64,000 nt of DNA, from NCBI RefSeq assembly GCF_005863245.1, contig NZ_VBUT01000012.1, positions 124,001-188,000 of the forward strand. The letters are read 5' to 3'. This DNA is from Nocardia cyriacigeorgica (GTDB taxonomy: Bacteria; Actinomycetota; Actinomycetes; Mycobacteriales; Mycobacteriaceae). The position numbers and the translations under genes are program-made. Position 1 is the stretch's first letter; each line of letters starts with the position of its first letter. A model generated the notes under the pieces. The model was not told the DNA's origin and made no database searches. It saw only the letters and a list, made by a program, of their open reading frames with translations. Below, in pieces: positions 10,004 through 18,381 of the stretch.

Positions 10004-10046
10004 AAACTGTTTATAACCTATACTGTGTTTATAGAGTAAACAGTTT
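10004..10046. promoter_or_regulatory. Inverted repeat, likely TetR operator between exporter and regulator
   Basis: Perfect 10-base arms AAACTGTTTA (10004-10013) and TAAACAGTTT (10037-10046) lie in an AT-rich island, unusual in this GC-rich DNA. A related GTTTATA element lies between them at 10027-10033. The site is between the divergent ABC exporter ATPase (start 9987) and the TetR gene (start 10114). It therefore probably overlaps both promoters and serves as the operator for repression of both units. Confidence 0.65.
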
Positions 10047-10113
10047 ATGGGCGCAAGGGAAGGCGGCCGCGGACACGGATAGAGTCGACGCGAGCGAAGG
10101 AGGATGGCAGACG

Positions 10114-10845
10114 ATGACGTCCGGTACCGGCGAGCTACCGAAGGCGGTAGCGCTGATGTGGGGGCTCGAACAGCCGGGCGGTCGCGGCCCCAAACGCGGG
10201 CTCACCCTCGAGCAGATCATCGAGGCCGCCATCGCGATCGGTGACGCCGAGGGGTTCGCGGCGCTGTCGATGAACCGCGTCGCCCGCGAACTCGGGTTCA
10301 CGGCGATGTCGCTGTACCGCTATGTCGACAGCAAGGCGACGCTGATGGAGATGATGCTCGATCACGTCATCGGGCTGCCGCCGGAGATCGAGCCCGGCAC
10401 CTCCTGGCGCGCCGGCCTGGCGCAGTGGGCGCGCAGCGAATACGAGGTTCTGGGCAGGCACCCCTGGGCGCTGGACATTTCGTTCGGCGGCTCACCGCCG
10501 CTCGGCCCGAACAATATGGCCTGGCTCGAGGCCGGACTCGGCACCTTGCGCGAGGTGCCGGTGCCCGACGCGGTCAAGCTCCAGCTCGTGATGAACCTGT
10601 CGCTGTATGTGATCGGGCGCCGCCGCGCGGCCCGCGATATCGCCCCGAGCCTCGAGTCCGAGGCCGACTTCACCGAACCGCTGCGGCAGCTACTCGATCC
10701 GCAGCAGTTCCCGGCGCTGCTGTCCGCGCTGAGCAACCGCGCCTTCGACGACGACGACATCGATTGGGAGCAAGGCGATTTCGAGTTCGGCATGGAGCGG
10801 CTGCTCGACGGCTACGAATGCTTCCTCAACGCCTACGGCAGCTGA
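10114..10845 (+). CDS. TetR-family regulator of the adjacent ABC exporter
   Basis: A 243-residue regulator. The open frame reaches back to 9949, but ATG 10114 has a strong ribosome site (AAGGAGG at 10097-10103) and the upstream part would cross the operator. The helix-turn-helix lies at about residues 30-75 (AIAIGDAEGFAALSMNRVARELGFTAMSLYRYVDSK is split across its helices). The C-terminal portion matches the TetR_C domain of TetR/ActII-type repressors of drug exporters. It is divergent from the DrrAB-like genes, which fits local repression relieved by an exported compound. Confidence 0.9.
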   Translation: MTSGTGELPKAVALMWGLEQPGGRGPKRGLTLEQIIEAAIAIGDAEGFAALSMNRVARELGFTAMSLYRYVDSKATLMEMMLDHVIGLPPEIEPGTSWRAGLAQWARSEYEVLGRHPWALDISFGGSPPLGPNNMAWLEAGLGTLREVPVPDAVKLQLVMNLSLYVIGRRRAARDIAPSLESEADFTEPLRQLLDPQQFPALLSALSNRAFDDDDIDWEQGDFEFGMERLLDGYECFLNAYGS

Positions 10846-10863
10846 TCACACCGACAGCTCACC

Positions 10864-11334
10864 TCACACCGACAGGTCGCGGCGCAGCTTGGCCACATGA
10901 CCGGTGGCGCGCACGTTGTACTGAGCGACCTCGATCTTGCCTTCCTCGTCGACGAGGAACGTCGAGCGGATGACGCCGGTGACCTTCTTGCCGTACATCA
11001 TCTTCTCGCCGAAGGCGCCCCACGCGGTGAGCACGCTGCGCTCCGGATCCGACAGCAGCGGGAAGTTCAAGCCCTCGTTGTCGCGGAACTTGGCCAGCTT
11101 GGCCGGTTTGTCGGGGGAGATGCCGATGACGTCGATGCCCGCGCCGGACAGCTCGCTCAGGTTGTCGCGGAAATCGCAGGCCTGCTTGGTGCAGCCGGGG
11201 GTGCTCGCGGCCGGGTAGAAGTACACGATCACCTTGCGGCCGCGGTAATCGGCGAGGGAGACGTCCTTGCCGTCGGCGTCGGGCAGGGTGAAATCCGGGG
11301 CGGGATCGCCAGGGGAGAGACGGTTGTCGGTCAT
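10864..11334 (-). CDS. bcp: Thioredoxin-dependent peroxiredoxin (Bcp/PrxQ)
   Basis: A 156-residue cytosolic peroxiredoxin that reduces hydrogen peroxide and organic hydroperoxides using thioredoxin. The active site TPGCTKQACDF (near residue 45) carries the peroxidatic Cys and a second Cys five residues later, the PrxQ arrangement. The ATG at 11332-11334 gives the normal N-terminus (LSPGDPAPDFTLPD). The gene stands next to a DUF3618 gene on the opposite strand, the same pairing as Rv2521/Rv2520c in M. tuberculosis. Confidence 0.95.
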   Translation of the reverse strand: MTDNRLSPGDPAPDFTLPDADGKDVSLADYRGRKVIVYFYPAASTPGCTKQACDFRDNLSELSGAGIDVIGISPDKPAKLAKFRDNEGLNFPLLSDPERSVLTAWGAFGEKMMYGKKVTGVIRSTFLVDEEGKIEVAQYNVRATGHVAKLRRDLSV

Positions 11335-11514
11335 CACCGAACCGTAACCGAAGGCGCCGACAGCGAGCGCGGATACACTCGTCGGCGAGCCCTGGACCGG
11401 CCGCGCTCCACAGCCGGCCGTGGGCCCGTGAACCCTGTCGCGCATCGCGCGGCGACGCACGACACAGCACCGTTTCCGCGCGCAGGCGCGGCGATTGTCT
11501 ACAGGAGGCGCCAA

Positions 11515-11736
11515 GTGGCAAGGGATACCGAGCGGATCGAGCAGGAGATCGAGGCCGCGCGGACGCGACTGGCCAGCACGCTGGACGAGATCGCGGTGCG
11601 GGCCGATCCGCAGCGGATCGCCGACGACACCAAGCAGCTGGTGGTGGCCAAGGTCAACGAGCCCAAGGTGAAGTACACCCTCATCGGTGCCGGGGTGCTG
11701 CTGGCCGGACTGCTGCTGGTCAAGATCTTCCGCTGA
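11515..11736 (+). CDS. DUF3618 small membrane protein
   Basis: A 73-residue protein with a DUF3618 helix (RDTERIEQEIEAARTRLASTLDEI) and one C-terminal membrane span (YTLIGAGVLLAGLLLVKIF). Its function is unknown, and such proteins are widespread in actinobacteria. The start is GTG 11515, with AGGAGG at 11503-11508. It is divergent from bcp and is followed by a strong convergent terminator hairpin. Confidence 0.9.
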   Translation: MARDTERIEQEIEAARTRLASTLDEIAVRADPQRIADDTKQLVVAKVNEPKVKYTLIGAGVLLAGLLLVKIFR

Positions 11737-11773
11737 GCGCTGCGGCAGTTCCGCTGAGCGCGGGGCCCGCGAA

Positions 11774-11818
11774 CAGACGAACACCCGGTCGGCAGTAGCC
11801 GTACCGGGTGTTCGTCTG
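11774..11818. terminator. Bidirectional terminator hairpin
   Basis: A perfect 16-bp stem (11774-11789 with 11803-11818) and a 13-base loop lie between the convergent ends of the DUF3618 gene and the Excalibur protein gene. It has no long T tract, as is usual in actinobacteria. Confidence 0.75.
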
Positions 11819-11829
11819 TGTGGAGAGTG

Positions 11830-12129
11830 TCAGACCGTCGGGCACGCGAATCCGTCACCATCCGGATCCAGGTGCGGGCCGAAACCGGGTTCGCCACGGA
11901 AGATCGGCGCCCGGCCCGCGGCCTTGACGTCCTCGCAGTTGGCGAAGGCGCCACCGGCCGAGCCGGTCTGCGAGGTTCCGGCCGAGCCGGTGGCCGCCGA
12001 ACCGGTGTCGACGGCGGACGAACCGGTGCCTGCGGAACCGGAGGGAGCGGGGACGGCCAGCGCGGTGGGGGCCGCGAGGAGGGTCAGTCCCGCGGCGGCG
12101 ACGCTGACGGTGAGCCGGCGAACGTTCAT
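11830..12129 (-). CDS. Secreted Excalibur calcium-binding domain protein
   Basis: A 99-residue exported protein. Residues 1-27 are a signal peptide (RRLTVSVAAAGLTLLAAPTALA), followed by a low-complexity Gly/Ser/Ala/Thr linker. A C-terminal Excalibur domain begins at FANCEDVKAAG and ends with the calcium-loop motif DPDGDGFAC; its two Cys probably form a disulfide. The ATG at 12127-12129 is chosen because the frame upstream carries no signal peptide. The role is unknown, and the domain is common in actinobacterial surface proteins. Confidence 0.88.
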   Translation of the reverse strand: MNVRRLTVSVAAAGLTLLAAPTALAVPAPSGSAGTGSSAVDTGSAATGSAGTSQTGSAGGAFANCEDVKAAGRAPIFRGEPGFGPHLDPDGDGFACPTV

Positions 12130-12425
12130 GTATTCCTCTATGTTCTGCTGCGGTGGAATTGGCGCCGGAGAGTCCGAACGCCGCATCCACTGTTGTGACG
12201 ACCCACGCACTTGTCAACCGGATGACTCTCATATGCCGGTGCCGACCGGGGGATCCGGGGCACCGACCAGGGGCGGGACACGCGCACGGTGGTGTTCGGT
12301 GAATTCCGGTGAAACGGCCGGTTGTGGTAGGGATTCAGCTTGTGTCCGTTGTATGCCTACCGCCGCGCGCGATCATCGCGCGCCCGGTGTGCGGGCGAGT
12401 GAGCTAAACCGGGAGAGAGCAGTTG

Positions 12426-14543
12426 GTGCGGATCAGCGAGGGCTCGGCGGTCGCTACGGCGGCCGCCGATTCGGTGACGGAGGCCGCGAAACCGGCCGAC
12501 TACCGCCTGGATCTGGACGGCCTGCGCGGGGTGGCGATCGCCCTGGTGGTCGCCTTCCATGTCTGGTTCGGCAAGGTCTCCGGCGGCGTCGATGTCTTCC
12601 TGGTGCTGTCGGGCTTCTTCTTCACCGGCATGCTGCTGCGGCGCGCCGAAGGTGACGGCGGGATCGGCCTGTGGCAGACCTTCCGCCGGACCGCCCGCCG
12701 CCTGTTGCCCGCATTGTTCGTGGTGCTGGCGCTGGTCGTGGTGATGACGGTGGCCGAGCATCCCTACACCCAGTGGGCGGATATGTCGGGCCAGACGGTG
12801 GCCTCGGCGCTGTATTACCAGAACTGGTACCTGGCCAATGCCGCCGCCGACTATCTGGCGGCCGATCCCTCGGTGAGCCCGCTGCAACATCTGTGGTCGA
12901 TGGCGGTGCAGGGGCAGTTCTATATCGCCATCACACTGCTGCTGGCCGCGGTGGCGTGGGCATGCCGTCGCGCCGGGCGCCGCGAGGCGATCAGGCCCGC
13001 GGTGGGTGCGCTGGCGGTGGTGCTCGGTATCGCCTCGTTCATCTACGCTGCGCTGCGTTCGACGACGTATCAGGAGTGGATCTACTACGACAGCGGCGCC
13101 CGGGCTTGGGAGCTGCTGGTCGGCGCCCTGCTCGCGGTGATCGTGCCGTTTCTGCGGGTGCCGGAACGGTTGTGGGCGAAGGTGGGATTGTCGCTGCTCG
13201 CGGCCGCGGGTCTGCTGGCGGTGCTGACCTGCGGAATCCTCTTCGACGGTGCCCGCCAGTTCCCCGGGCCCGCGGCGCTGTTCCCGGTGGGCGCGGCGGT
13301 CGCCTTGATCCTCGCGGGTGTGCGGACCGAGTCGGGCTGGAAGCCTGCGGTGTCGCGGCTGCTGGCCACCCGCCCGATGGTCGAGCTCGGAGCCGTCGCC
13401 TACGCGCTGTATCTGTGGCATTGGCCGCTGCTCATCTACTACTTGATCCGCGCCGACACCACCGAGGTCACGGTGACCGCCGGGCTGATGATCATCGGTG
13501 TCTCGCTGGTGCTCGCGGTGGTGACGAACCGGTTGATCGAGGAACCGCTGCGGCTGCGCTCGGGCGCTGCGATCACCTCGCCGGCCTGGTTGCGCCGCGG
13601 TGCTGCGGTCGCGGTCAGCGTCGTCGCCGCGCTGGTGCTCGGCGTCTCGGGGTTCTGGCAGGGCGTGCTGATCACCAACCCGGCGCGCCCCATCGGCGCG
13701 CTCGACCCGGCGGTGTACCCGGGTGCGGAGGCGCTGCTGGCCGGTGCCACGGTGCCGCCGGCCCGGGTGCGGCCCTCCGTGCTCGAGGCGCCGGGTGATG
13801 TGCCCGCGTCTACCATCGACGGCTGTATCTCCGACTGGTTCACCACCGAGATCACCACCTGCACCTACGGCGACCCGAACGGTTCGCGCACCATGGCCGT
13901 CGTCGGCAACTCCCATGCCGAACACTGGCTGCCCGCGCTGGACGCGCTCGGTCACGCGCACGGGGTGAAAGTGGTCGTGCTGCTCAAGATGGGCTGCCCG
14001 CTCAATATCCGCGAGGACGCCAAGTATCGCGGTCTCGATATCCCGGACTGCCGTGACTGGTCGCGCGCGGTGATCGATCGACTCGGCACCGAACGCCCCG
14101 ATTGGGTGTTCACCACCGCGACCGAACCGCAGTGGCCGATCGGCGGCGACCGCACGCCTGAGGAGTTCGTGGAGGTGTGGTCGGCGATGGCCGAGCTCCA
14201 ACTGAACGTGCTGGCCATCCGGGACACTCCATGGCTGCGCAATGAGAAAGGCACCCGGTACCGCGCCGTCGACTGCCTCGCCGCCGGCGGTGACGCGGAG
14301 AGCTGCGGCATCGCGCGCAGCGAGGCGCTCTCGCCGGTGAACCCGGCCGTCGAGCCCGCCGCGGCGTTCCCCAACGTCCATCTGCTCGATCTCAGCGACG
14401 CCGTCTGCGGCCCGCAGGTGTGCCGGGTCGTGATCGGGAACGTGCTCGTCTATCACGACGAGCACCACATGACGGCCAGCTACGTCCGCACCATCGCCCC
14501 GGAGCTGGAACGCCAGATCGGGGCGACCACCGGCTGGTGGTGA
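12426..14543 (+). CDS. OafA/YrhL-type membrane acyltransferase with SGNH domain
   Basis: A roughly 705-residue protein that likely O-acetylates a cell-envelope glycan or lipid. The N-terminal half is an Acyltransferase-3 domain: LDGLRGVAIALVVAFHV near residue 30 with the conserved Arg and His, about ten membrane spans, and YALYLWHWPLLI near residue 325. The C-terminal third is an extracytoplasmic SGNH domain with VVGNSHAEHW (catalytic Ser) and a late DEHHMTASY (Asp/His pair). GTG 12426 lies 8 bases after GGGAGAG; TTG 12423 is an alternative. No glycosylation genes adjoin it, so the acceptor is unknown. Confidence 0.92.
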   Translation: MRISEGSAVATAAADSVTEAAKPADYRLDLDGLRGVAIALVVAFHVWFGKVSGGVDVFLVLSGFFFTGMLLRRAEGDGGIGLWQTFRRTARRLLPALFVVLALVVVMTVAEHPYTQWADMSGQTVASALYYQNWYLANAAADYLAADPSVSPLQHLWSMAVQGQFYIAITLLLAAVAWACRRAGRREAIRPAVGALAVVLGIASFIYAALRSTTYQEWIYYDSGARAWELLVGALLAVIVPFLRVPERLWAKVGLSLLAAAGLLAVLTCGILFDGARQFPGPAALFPVGAAVALILAGVRTESGWKPAVSRLLATRPMVELGAVAYALYLWHWPLLIYYLIRADTTEVTVTAGLMIIGVSLVLAVVTNRLIEEPLRLRSGAAITSPAWLRRGAAVAVSVVAALVLGVSGFWQGVLITNPARPIGALDPAVYPGAEALLAGATVPPARVRPSVLEAPGDVPASTIDGCISDWFTTEITTCTYGDPNGSRTMAVVGNSHAEHWLPALDALGHAHGVKVVVLLKMGCPLNIREDAKYRGLDIPDCRDWSRAVIDRLGTERPDWVFTTATEPQWPIGGDRTPEEFVEVWSAMAELQLNVLAIRDTPWLRNEKGTRYRAVDCLAAGGDAESCGIARSEALSPVNPAVEPAAAFPNVHLLDLSDAVCGPQVCRVVIGNVLVYHDEHHMTASYVRTIAPELERQIGATTGWW

Positions 14544-14597
14544 ACGCCGCGGCCGCGGTTGGTGTCTACGTCAACCATCGGTGGCTAGCATCGTGGG

Positions 14598-15092
14598 GTG
14601 GTGCGATGGCTGAGCGACGAGGAACAGGCTACCTGGCAGGCCTACATCCTGCTGCGTCAGCGGATGGACGCGGCGATCACCGCGGGATTGGCGGCCGACG
14701 GGCTGTCGATGCCCGACTACGAGCTGCTGGTCCCGCTCTCGGAGGCACCGGACGGCTGCCTGCGCGCCAAGGAGCTGGCGGCGCGGGTGTGCTGGGAGAA
14801 GAGCAGGCTGTCCAAGCACCTGGCGCGCATGGCCGCGCGTGGTCTGGTCGAGCGTGAGCCGGTGGCCGGGGATGCCCGCGGCGTGCTGATCCGGTTGACG
14901 CCGCAGGGGCGTGCGGTGCTCGAGAAGGCCGCGCCGCATCATGTGGGGCTGGTGCGGGAGATGTTCATCGACGGGATCACCGATGCGGAGGCGCGGGCGC
15001 TGCGGACGTTGTCGGCGCGCGTCGTGGAGCGATCCGAGCGCGGGAGCACCGACCGCTGGGTGGCGCCGGATGGAGCCGACGAAGCCGTCTGA
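14598..15092 (+). CDS. MarR-family transcriptional regulator
   Basis: A 164-residue regulator with a winged helix at about residues 45-110: LRAKELAARVCWEKSRLSKHLARM is the recognition part, and AGDARGVLIRLTPQGRAVL forms the wing. The start is GTG 14598, with another GTG in the next codon. It follows the acyltransferase by 54 bases on the same strand but may have its own promoter. Its target is unknown. Confidence 0.9.
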   Translation: MVRWLSDEEQATWQAYILLRQRMDAAITAGLAADGLSMPDYELLVPLSEAPDGCLRAKELAARVCWEKSRLSKHLARMAARGLVEREPVAGDARGVLIRLTPQGRAVLEKAAPHHVGLVREMFIDGITDAEARALRTLSARVVERSERGSTDRWVAPDGADEAV

Positions 15093-15199
15093 TCGCCCCA
15101 GATGATGATCGAGGCGTAGCCGAGCGGATACTCAGCCGGACGGCCTGCTTCGGTCAGGAGTTCGCCCGGCGGCACCTCGGGGCTGCGGCGGAAGCGCCA

Positions 15200-15514
15200 T
15201 CACGACCAGGGCGTGATCGGCGGTTTGACCCACAACAGCTTCTCGTCGAGATGCGCCCGCACGGCGGCCGGATGGTCGGGATGACGCTCGGCCCACGCGT
15301 CCTTCTCATCGAGCAACCGGGCCACCGATTCCCAGGTCTCGCCGGTGCTGGGCGGATTGGTCCGCGCGGCCCTGGCCAGTTTGCGCCGGAGCGCGGCGGG
15401 CATCGCCAGTAGTTCGGTGCCGGTGATACCGCGGTCCCAGATGAAACCGGCCAGGCGCCGCGCCTTCTCGGCGCGGCTCCTGGCCGCTGCGTCGGAGTGG
15501 GCGTAATCGGCCAT
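15200..15514 (-). CDS. Conserved hypothetical protein
   Basis: A 104-residue soluble, helical protein starting at ATG 15512-15514 (MADYAHSDAAARSRAEKARR). No domain is recognised. The sequence has a charged helix near the start, a Trp-containing middle (RGITGTELLAMPAALRRKLARAA) and a C-terminal WAERHPDHPAAVRAHLDEKLLWV segment. It is convergent with the marR gene. The 107 bases between them contain a stretch on the minus strand that looks coding-like but has no start, possibly a gene remnant. Confidence 0.65.
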   Translation of the reverse strand: MADYAHSDAAARSRAEKARRLAGFIWDRGITGTELLAMPAALRRKLARAARTNPPSTGETWESVARLLDEKDAWAERHPDHPAAVRAHLDEKLLWVKPPITPWS

Positions 15515-15552
15515 GGCGCAGTGTACGACGGGCCGGTGACGCCGGATCCGGG

Positions 15553-16173
15553 TCAGTACGCGCTGTTGACGTTGTCCATCGAGCCGTAGCGGTGCGCCGC
15601 GTAGTTGCAGGCCGCCACGATGTTGGACACCGGGTTCCAGATGTCGAACGGGGTGCCTTCGACGTGGTAGGCGGCGAAGGTGGGGTCGATCACCTGGAGC
15701 AGGCCCTTGGACGGGATGCCGGCGGCGGCGTTGGAGTCCCACAGGTTGATCGCCTCGGGGTTGCCGGTGGATTCACGCATGATGTTGCGCATGATGCCGT
15801 CGTAGGAGCCGGGGATGCCCTTGGCCGCCATGATGTCGAGCGCCTGGCGGATCCAGCCGTCGAGGTTGTCCGGGTAGACCGGCGGGGCGGGGGCAGGCGC
15901 GGGGATCGGCTCCGGCGCGGGGGCCGGGGCAGGGGCGGGCGCCGGAGCGGGGATGGCCTCGGCGACCGGCTGGTCGGCCGGCTTGTCGGCGACCGGCTCA
16001 GCCTGCGCGGGCTGCTGCTCGGAGACCATCGCGATGCGCTCCGGAACGCTGTCGTCGGCCACCGAGACCGCGGAGGATGCGGCGACGGCGACGATTCCGG
16101 CCGCGGCGGCGGCGACGGCGAAGCCCTCGCGCAGCGAGCGGCGGCGAATGGTGGAAATGCGTCGGTCAGGCAT
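15553..16173 (-). CDS. Secreted SLT-type lytic transglycosylase, Pro/Ala-rich linker
   Basis: A 206-residue exported peptidoglycan hydrolase. A basic N-terminus (MPDRRISTIRRRSLREG) leads into a hydrophobic signal segment (FAVAAAAAGIVAVAASSAVSVA). A Pro/Ala/Glu linker with repeated AP units spans about residues 75-105. The SLT lysozyme-like domain follows, with IMRESTGNP (catalytic Glu), GLLQVIDPTFAAYH and NPVSNIVAACNYA. ATG 16171-16173 is preceded by AAGGA. It likely cleaves peptidoglycan during growth. A leader of more than 270 bases with an 11-base tandem repeat lies upstream. Confidence 0.9.
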   Translation of the reverse strand: MPDRRISTIRRRSLREGFAVAAAAAGIVAVAASSAVSVADDSVPERIAMVSEQQPAQAEPVADKPADQPVAEAIPAPAPAPAPAPAPEPIPAPAPAPPVYPDNLDGWIRQALDIMAAKGIPGSYDGIMRNIMRESTGNPEAINLWDSNAAAGIPSKGLLQVIDPTFAAYHVEGTPFDIWNPVSNIVAACNYAAHRYGSMDNVNSAY

Positions 16174-16441
16174 GCGAAATCGGTTCCTTGATCGGTGTAG
16201 GTTTCGATCCGGCGGCCACTGGGCGGCACGGATCCACGGCGGCGGCTCGTTGCGCGCACGCCGGAACAGGGCTGTGTGCTGTTGTGGGGTTGTGTTGTGT
16301 GACGGGAACACTCAGCGGTTCCCGATCACCGACGCGTGGATCTCATGCGGTTCCCGGAATCTCGTCCGGCCCGCCGCGTCGCGCGGAACTCCACTCGGGT
16401 GGAGCGTCGGCCCTTGCTTCGACCTGATTGCAGAATGGTCA

Positions 16442-16465
16442 CGGAAGGTTAACGGAAGGTGAACG
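16442..16465. promoter_or_regulatory. 11-base tandem direct repeat, possible MtrA/OmpR-type site
   Basis: Two copies of CGGAAGGTKAA (16442-16452 and 16453-16463) are followed by CG, placing GTTAACG and GTGAACG exactly one helical turn apart. Such direct repeats are typical of OmpR-family response regulators; MtrA controls peptidoglycan hydrolases in mycobacteria and relatives. The site is about 270 bases upstream of the transglycosylase start. Confidence 0.4.
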
Positions 16466-16673
16466 AATCGCTAATCGGAGGCGATGTTGACCTTGAAACC
16501 CTCGAGTGAACTGCCGTGATCCCTGAGCTATGCAGGGGGTTTGCGAATAAACCTCTTGTGCTTCAGTTCACAGAAGTTTTCAACTTCTGGTCTGTTTTTC
16601 GGCCGGGAAAGTGACATTCCCGTGACCTTTCCGGTGTATTCGCGCGTGAGCGCGGACACTTTCCCGGAAACGA

Positions 16674-16709
16674 GAAAGGCCCCGGCGTCGTGTGTCGCCG
16701 GGGCCTTTC
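16674..16709 (-). terminator. Terminator hairpin of tRNA-Lys
   Basis: A perfect 14-bp stem (16674-16687 with 16696-16709) and an 8-base loop lie 9 bases beyond the 3' end of the minus-strand tRNA gene. On that strand the stem ends in CTTTCTCG. Confidence 0.7.
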
Positions 16710-16718
16710 TTGCTACTG

Positions 16719-16791
<73 letters not shown>

Positions 16792-17101
16792 GTGCTCCGT
16801 GTTCCGGTGCGGGACAGACATTAACAGGCCATGGCGCAGAAAGTGAAATCGATACCCCGCGCGCGGGTGTGGCCTTCGTCGCGTCGCCCGTAACGGCGCG
16901 AGGTTGGAGGGGGATCTAACCGGGGAGACTCGCCGCGACGAGCCGGTCATCACGTTGGGAACGGTCTGCCGGGCTGGCAGAATGGCAGAACGTGGTCTCG
17001 ACCGGTCCCGCCCGGCGCGGTGGGTTGAGCTCGGTGGGTAGTCGGTGGGATCCGAAGCCGTCGGTGCGGGCTGTTGCACCGGGACTTGAAACGGGGTTGA
17101 G
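16792..17101. other. Intergenic region, tRNA-Lys promoter side and ldt leader
   Basis: No gene is seen in these 310 bases. They must contain the minus-strand tRNA-Lys promoter and the plus-strand promoter of the L,D-transpeptidase gene. No clear -35/-10 pair or riboswitch could be recognised. Confidence 0.4.
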
Positions 17102-18313
17102 ATGCGCATTGGTCGAGGTCGACATCGGTCGACGTGGAAACTCGCAGGACCGCTGGTCCTGCTCGCGGTCGTGGCGTTGGCATTGCCGTCGTGCTCGTCG
17201 TCGCAGGCGACGGACGCGTCGGTCCCCATCGATCGCAACCCCATCACCGAACTGATCAAGCCGAAACTACTGGCGCCGGTCAAGGATGGCGATGTGGGTG
17301 TGTCGCCTGCCGCGCCGATGACGTTCCAGGTCGAGGACGGCAAGTTCACCAATGTGTCGTTGCTCACGCCCGAGCAGGAGCCGGTCAGCGGCACGCTCGC
17401 CGCCGACGGACGCTCGTGGGCGACCACCGAACCGCTCGGCTACGGGCGCACCTACAAACTCGTCGCGGAGGCGGTCGGGCTGGGTGGCGCGACCACCAGC
17501 ACGATGAGCTTCACCACCACCTCGCCCGACAACAAGACCAAGCCCTATCTCATCCCCGGTGAGGGCGAGGTCGTCGGTATCGGCCAGCCGGTGGCGATCC
17601 AGTTCGACGAGAACATCCCGAACCGCAAGGCCGCCCAGGAGGCCATCAAGATCACCACCGAGCCCGCGGTGGAGGGTGCCTTCTACTGGGTGAACAATCG
17701 CGAAGTCCGTTGGCGGCCGGAGCATTTCTGGGCGCCGGGCACCAAGGTCACCATCGACGTCAACGTCTACGGCAAGGACCTCGGCGACGGCCTGTACGGC
17801 GCCGACGACATCCACTCGTATTTCACCATCGGTGACGCGGTGATCTTCACCGCCGACGACGCCACCAAGCAGGTGACGGTCACGAGGAACGGCGAGGTGA
17901 TCCGCACCATGCCGACGTCGATGGGTAAGGACAGCACGCCCACCGACAACGGCATCTACATCGTGGCCGACAAGCACCGCGAGATCATCATGGACTCCTC
18001 GACCTACGGTGTGTCGGTGAACTCGCCCGACGGGTATCGCACCCCGGTCGATTTCGCGACCCGGATCTCCTACAGCGGCATCTTCTTCCATTCGGCGCCG
18101 TGGTCGGTGGGGCAGCAGGGCTATTCCAACACCAGTCACGGCTGCCTGAATCTGAGCCCGGAGAACGCTCGCTGGGTGTTCGAGAACGCCAAGCGCGGTG
18201 ACATCACCATCGTCAAGAACACCGTCGGCGGCACGCTGTCGGGGGTGGACGGTCTCGGTGACTGGAATATCCCGTGGTCGGAGTGGAAGGCGGGCAACGC
18301 CGACGTCGGCTGA
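17102..18313 (+). CDS. ldtB: L,D-transpeptidase, LdtMt2-like lipoprotein
   Basis: A 403-residue enzyme that makes 3-3 cross-links in peptidoglycan outside the membrane and is insensitive to most penicillins. The N-terminus has a signal peptide with a lipobox ending ALPSC (Cys near residue 31). Two Ig-like domains follow (about 45-140 and 145-245), then a YkuD catalytic domain. The active-site block FFHSAPWSVGQQGYSNTSHGC places the nucleophile at Cys348 (18143-18145), close to Cys354 of the 408-residue LdtMt2. The C-terminal subdomain with Trp-rich DWNIPWSEWKAG is also kept. In M. tuberculosis the homologue (Rv2518c) lies in the same fas-orn neighbourhood. Confidence 0.95.
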   Translation: MRIGRGRHRSTWKLAGPLVLLAVVALALPSCSSSQATDASVPIDRNPITELIKPKLLAPVKDGDVGVSPAAPMTFQVEDGKFTNVSLLTPEQEPVSGTLAADGRSWATTEPLGYGRTYKLVAEAVGLGGATTSTMSFTTTSPDNKTKPYLIPGEGEVVGIGQPVAIQFDENIPNRKAAQEAIKITTEPAVEGAFYWVNNREVRWRPEHFWAPGTKVTIDVNVYGKDLGDGLYGADDIHSYFTIGDAVIFTADDATKQVTVTRNGEVIRTMPTSMGKDSTPTDNGIYIVADKHREIIMDSSTYGVSVNSPDGYRTPVDFATRISYSGIFFHSAPWSVGQQGYSNTSHGCLNLSPENARWVFENAKRGDITIVKNTVGGTLSGVDGLGDWNIPWSEWKAGNADVG

Positions 18314-18330
18314 GCCGACCGCAAAACGCA

Positions 18331-18363
18331 CGAGCGGGCGCCGGTGAATCCGGCGCCCGCTCG
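18331..18363 (+). terminator. Terminator hairpin after ldt
   Basis: A perfect 14-bp GC-rich stem (18331-18344 with 18350-18363) with a 5-base loop is followed by a short T-rich run (CTTCGTTT). It lies 17 bases after the ldt stop and before the convergent small secreted protein gene. Confidence 0.8.
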
Positions 18364-18381
18364 CTTCGTTTCAGGGTGCGG

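Larger units (their letters stand above)
16174..16718. other. Long non-coding leader/intergenic region of the transglycosylase gene
   Basis: No credible gene lies in these 545 bases. They contain the upstream region of the minus-strand transglycosylase gene with the tandem repeat at 16442-16465, and a small hairpin (CTCCAC/GTGGAG) near 16390-16405. The stretch at 16500-16630 has lower GC than its surroundings. The tRNA-Lys terminator is at 16674-16709. I checked for a ydaO (c-di-AMP) riboswitch on both strands and did not find its conserved core. Confidence 0.5.

Noticed and set aside
12357..14468. 703-residue open frame on the minus strand
   Set aside because: It lies entirely opposite the acyltransferase gene. 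Its product is a His/Arg/Gly-rich shadow translation without any domain, a common artefact of high-GC codon use.
15093..15199. Coding-like stretch on the minus strand (reads ...PPGELLTEAGRPAEYPLGYASIIIWG)
   Set aside because: It has a protein-like composition but no start codon of its own in the gap and runs into antisense of the marR gene. At most it is a gene remnant, too weak to list.
16174..16670. ydaO (c-di-AMP) riboswitch upstream of the transglycosylase
   Set aside because: The gene type and long leader made it likely, but neither strand shows the conserved terminal block with CAGCTAACC or the GGGTGAATC element.
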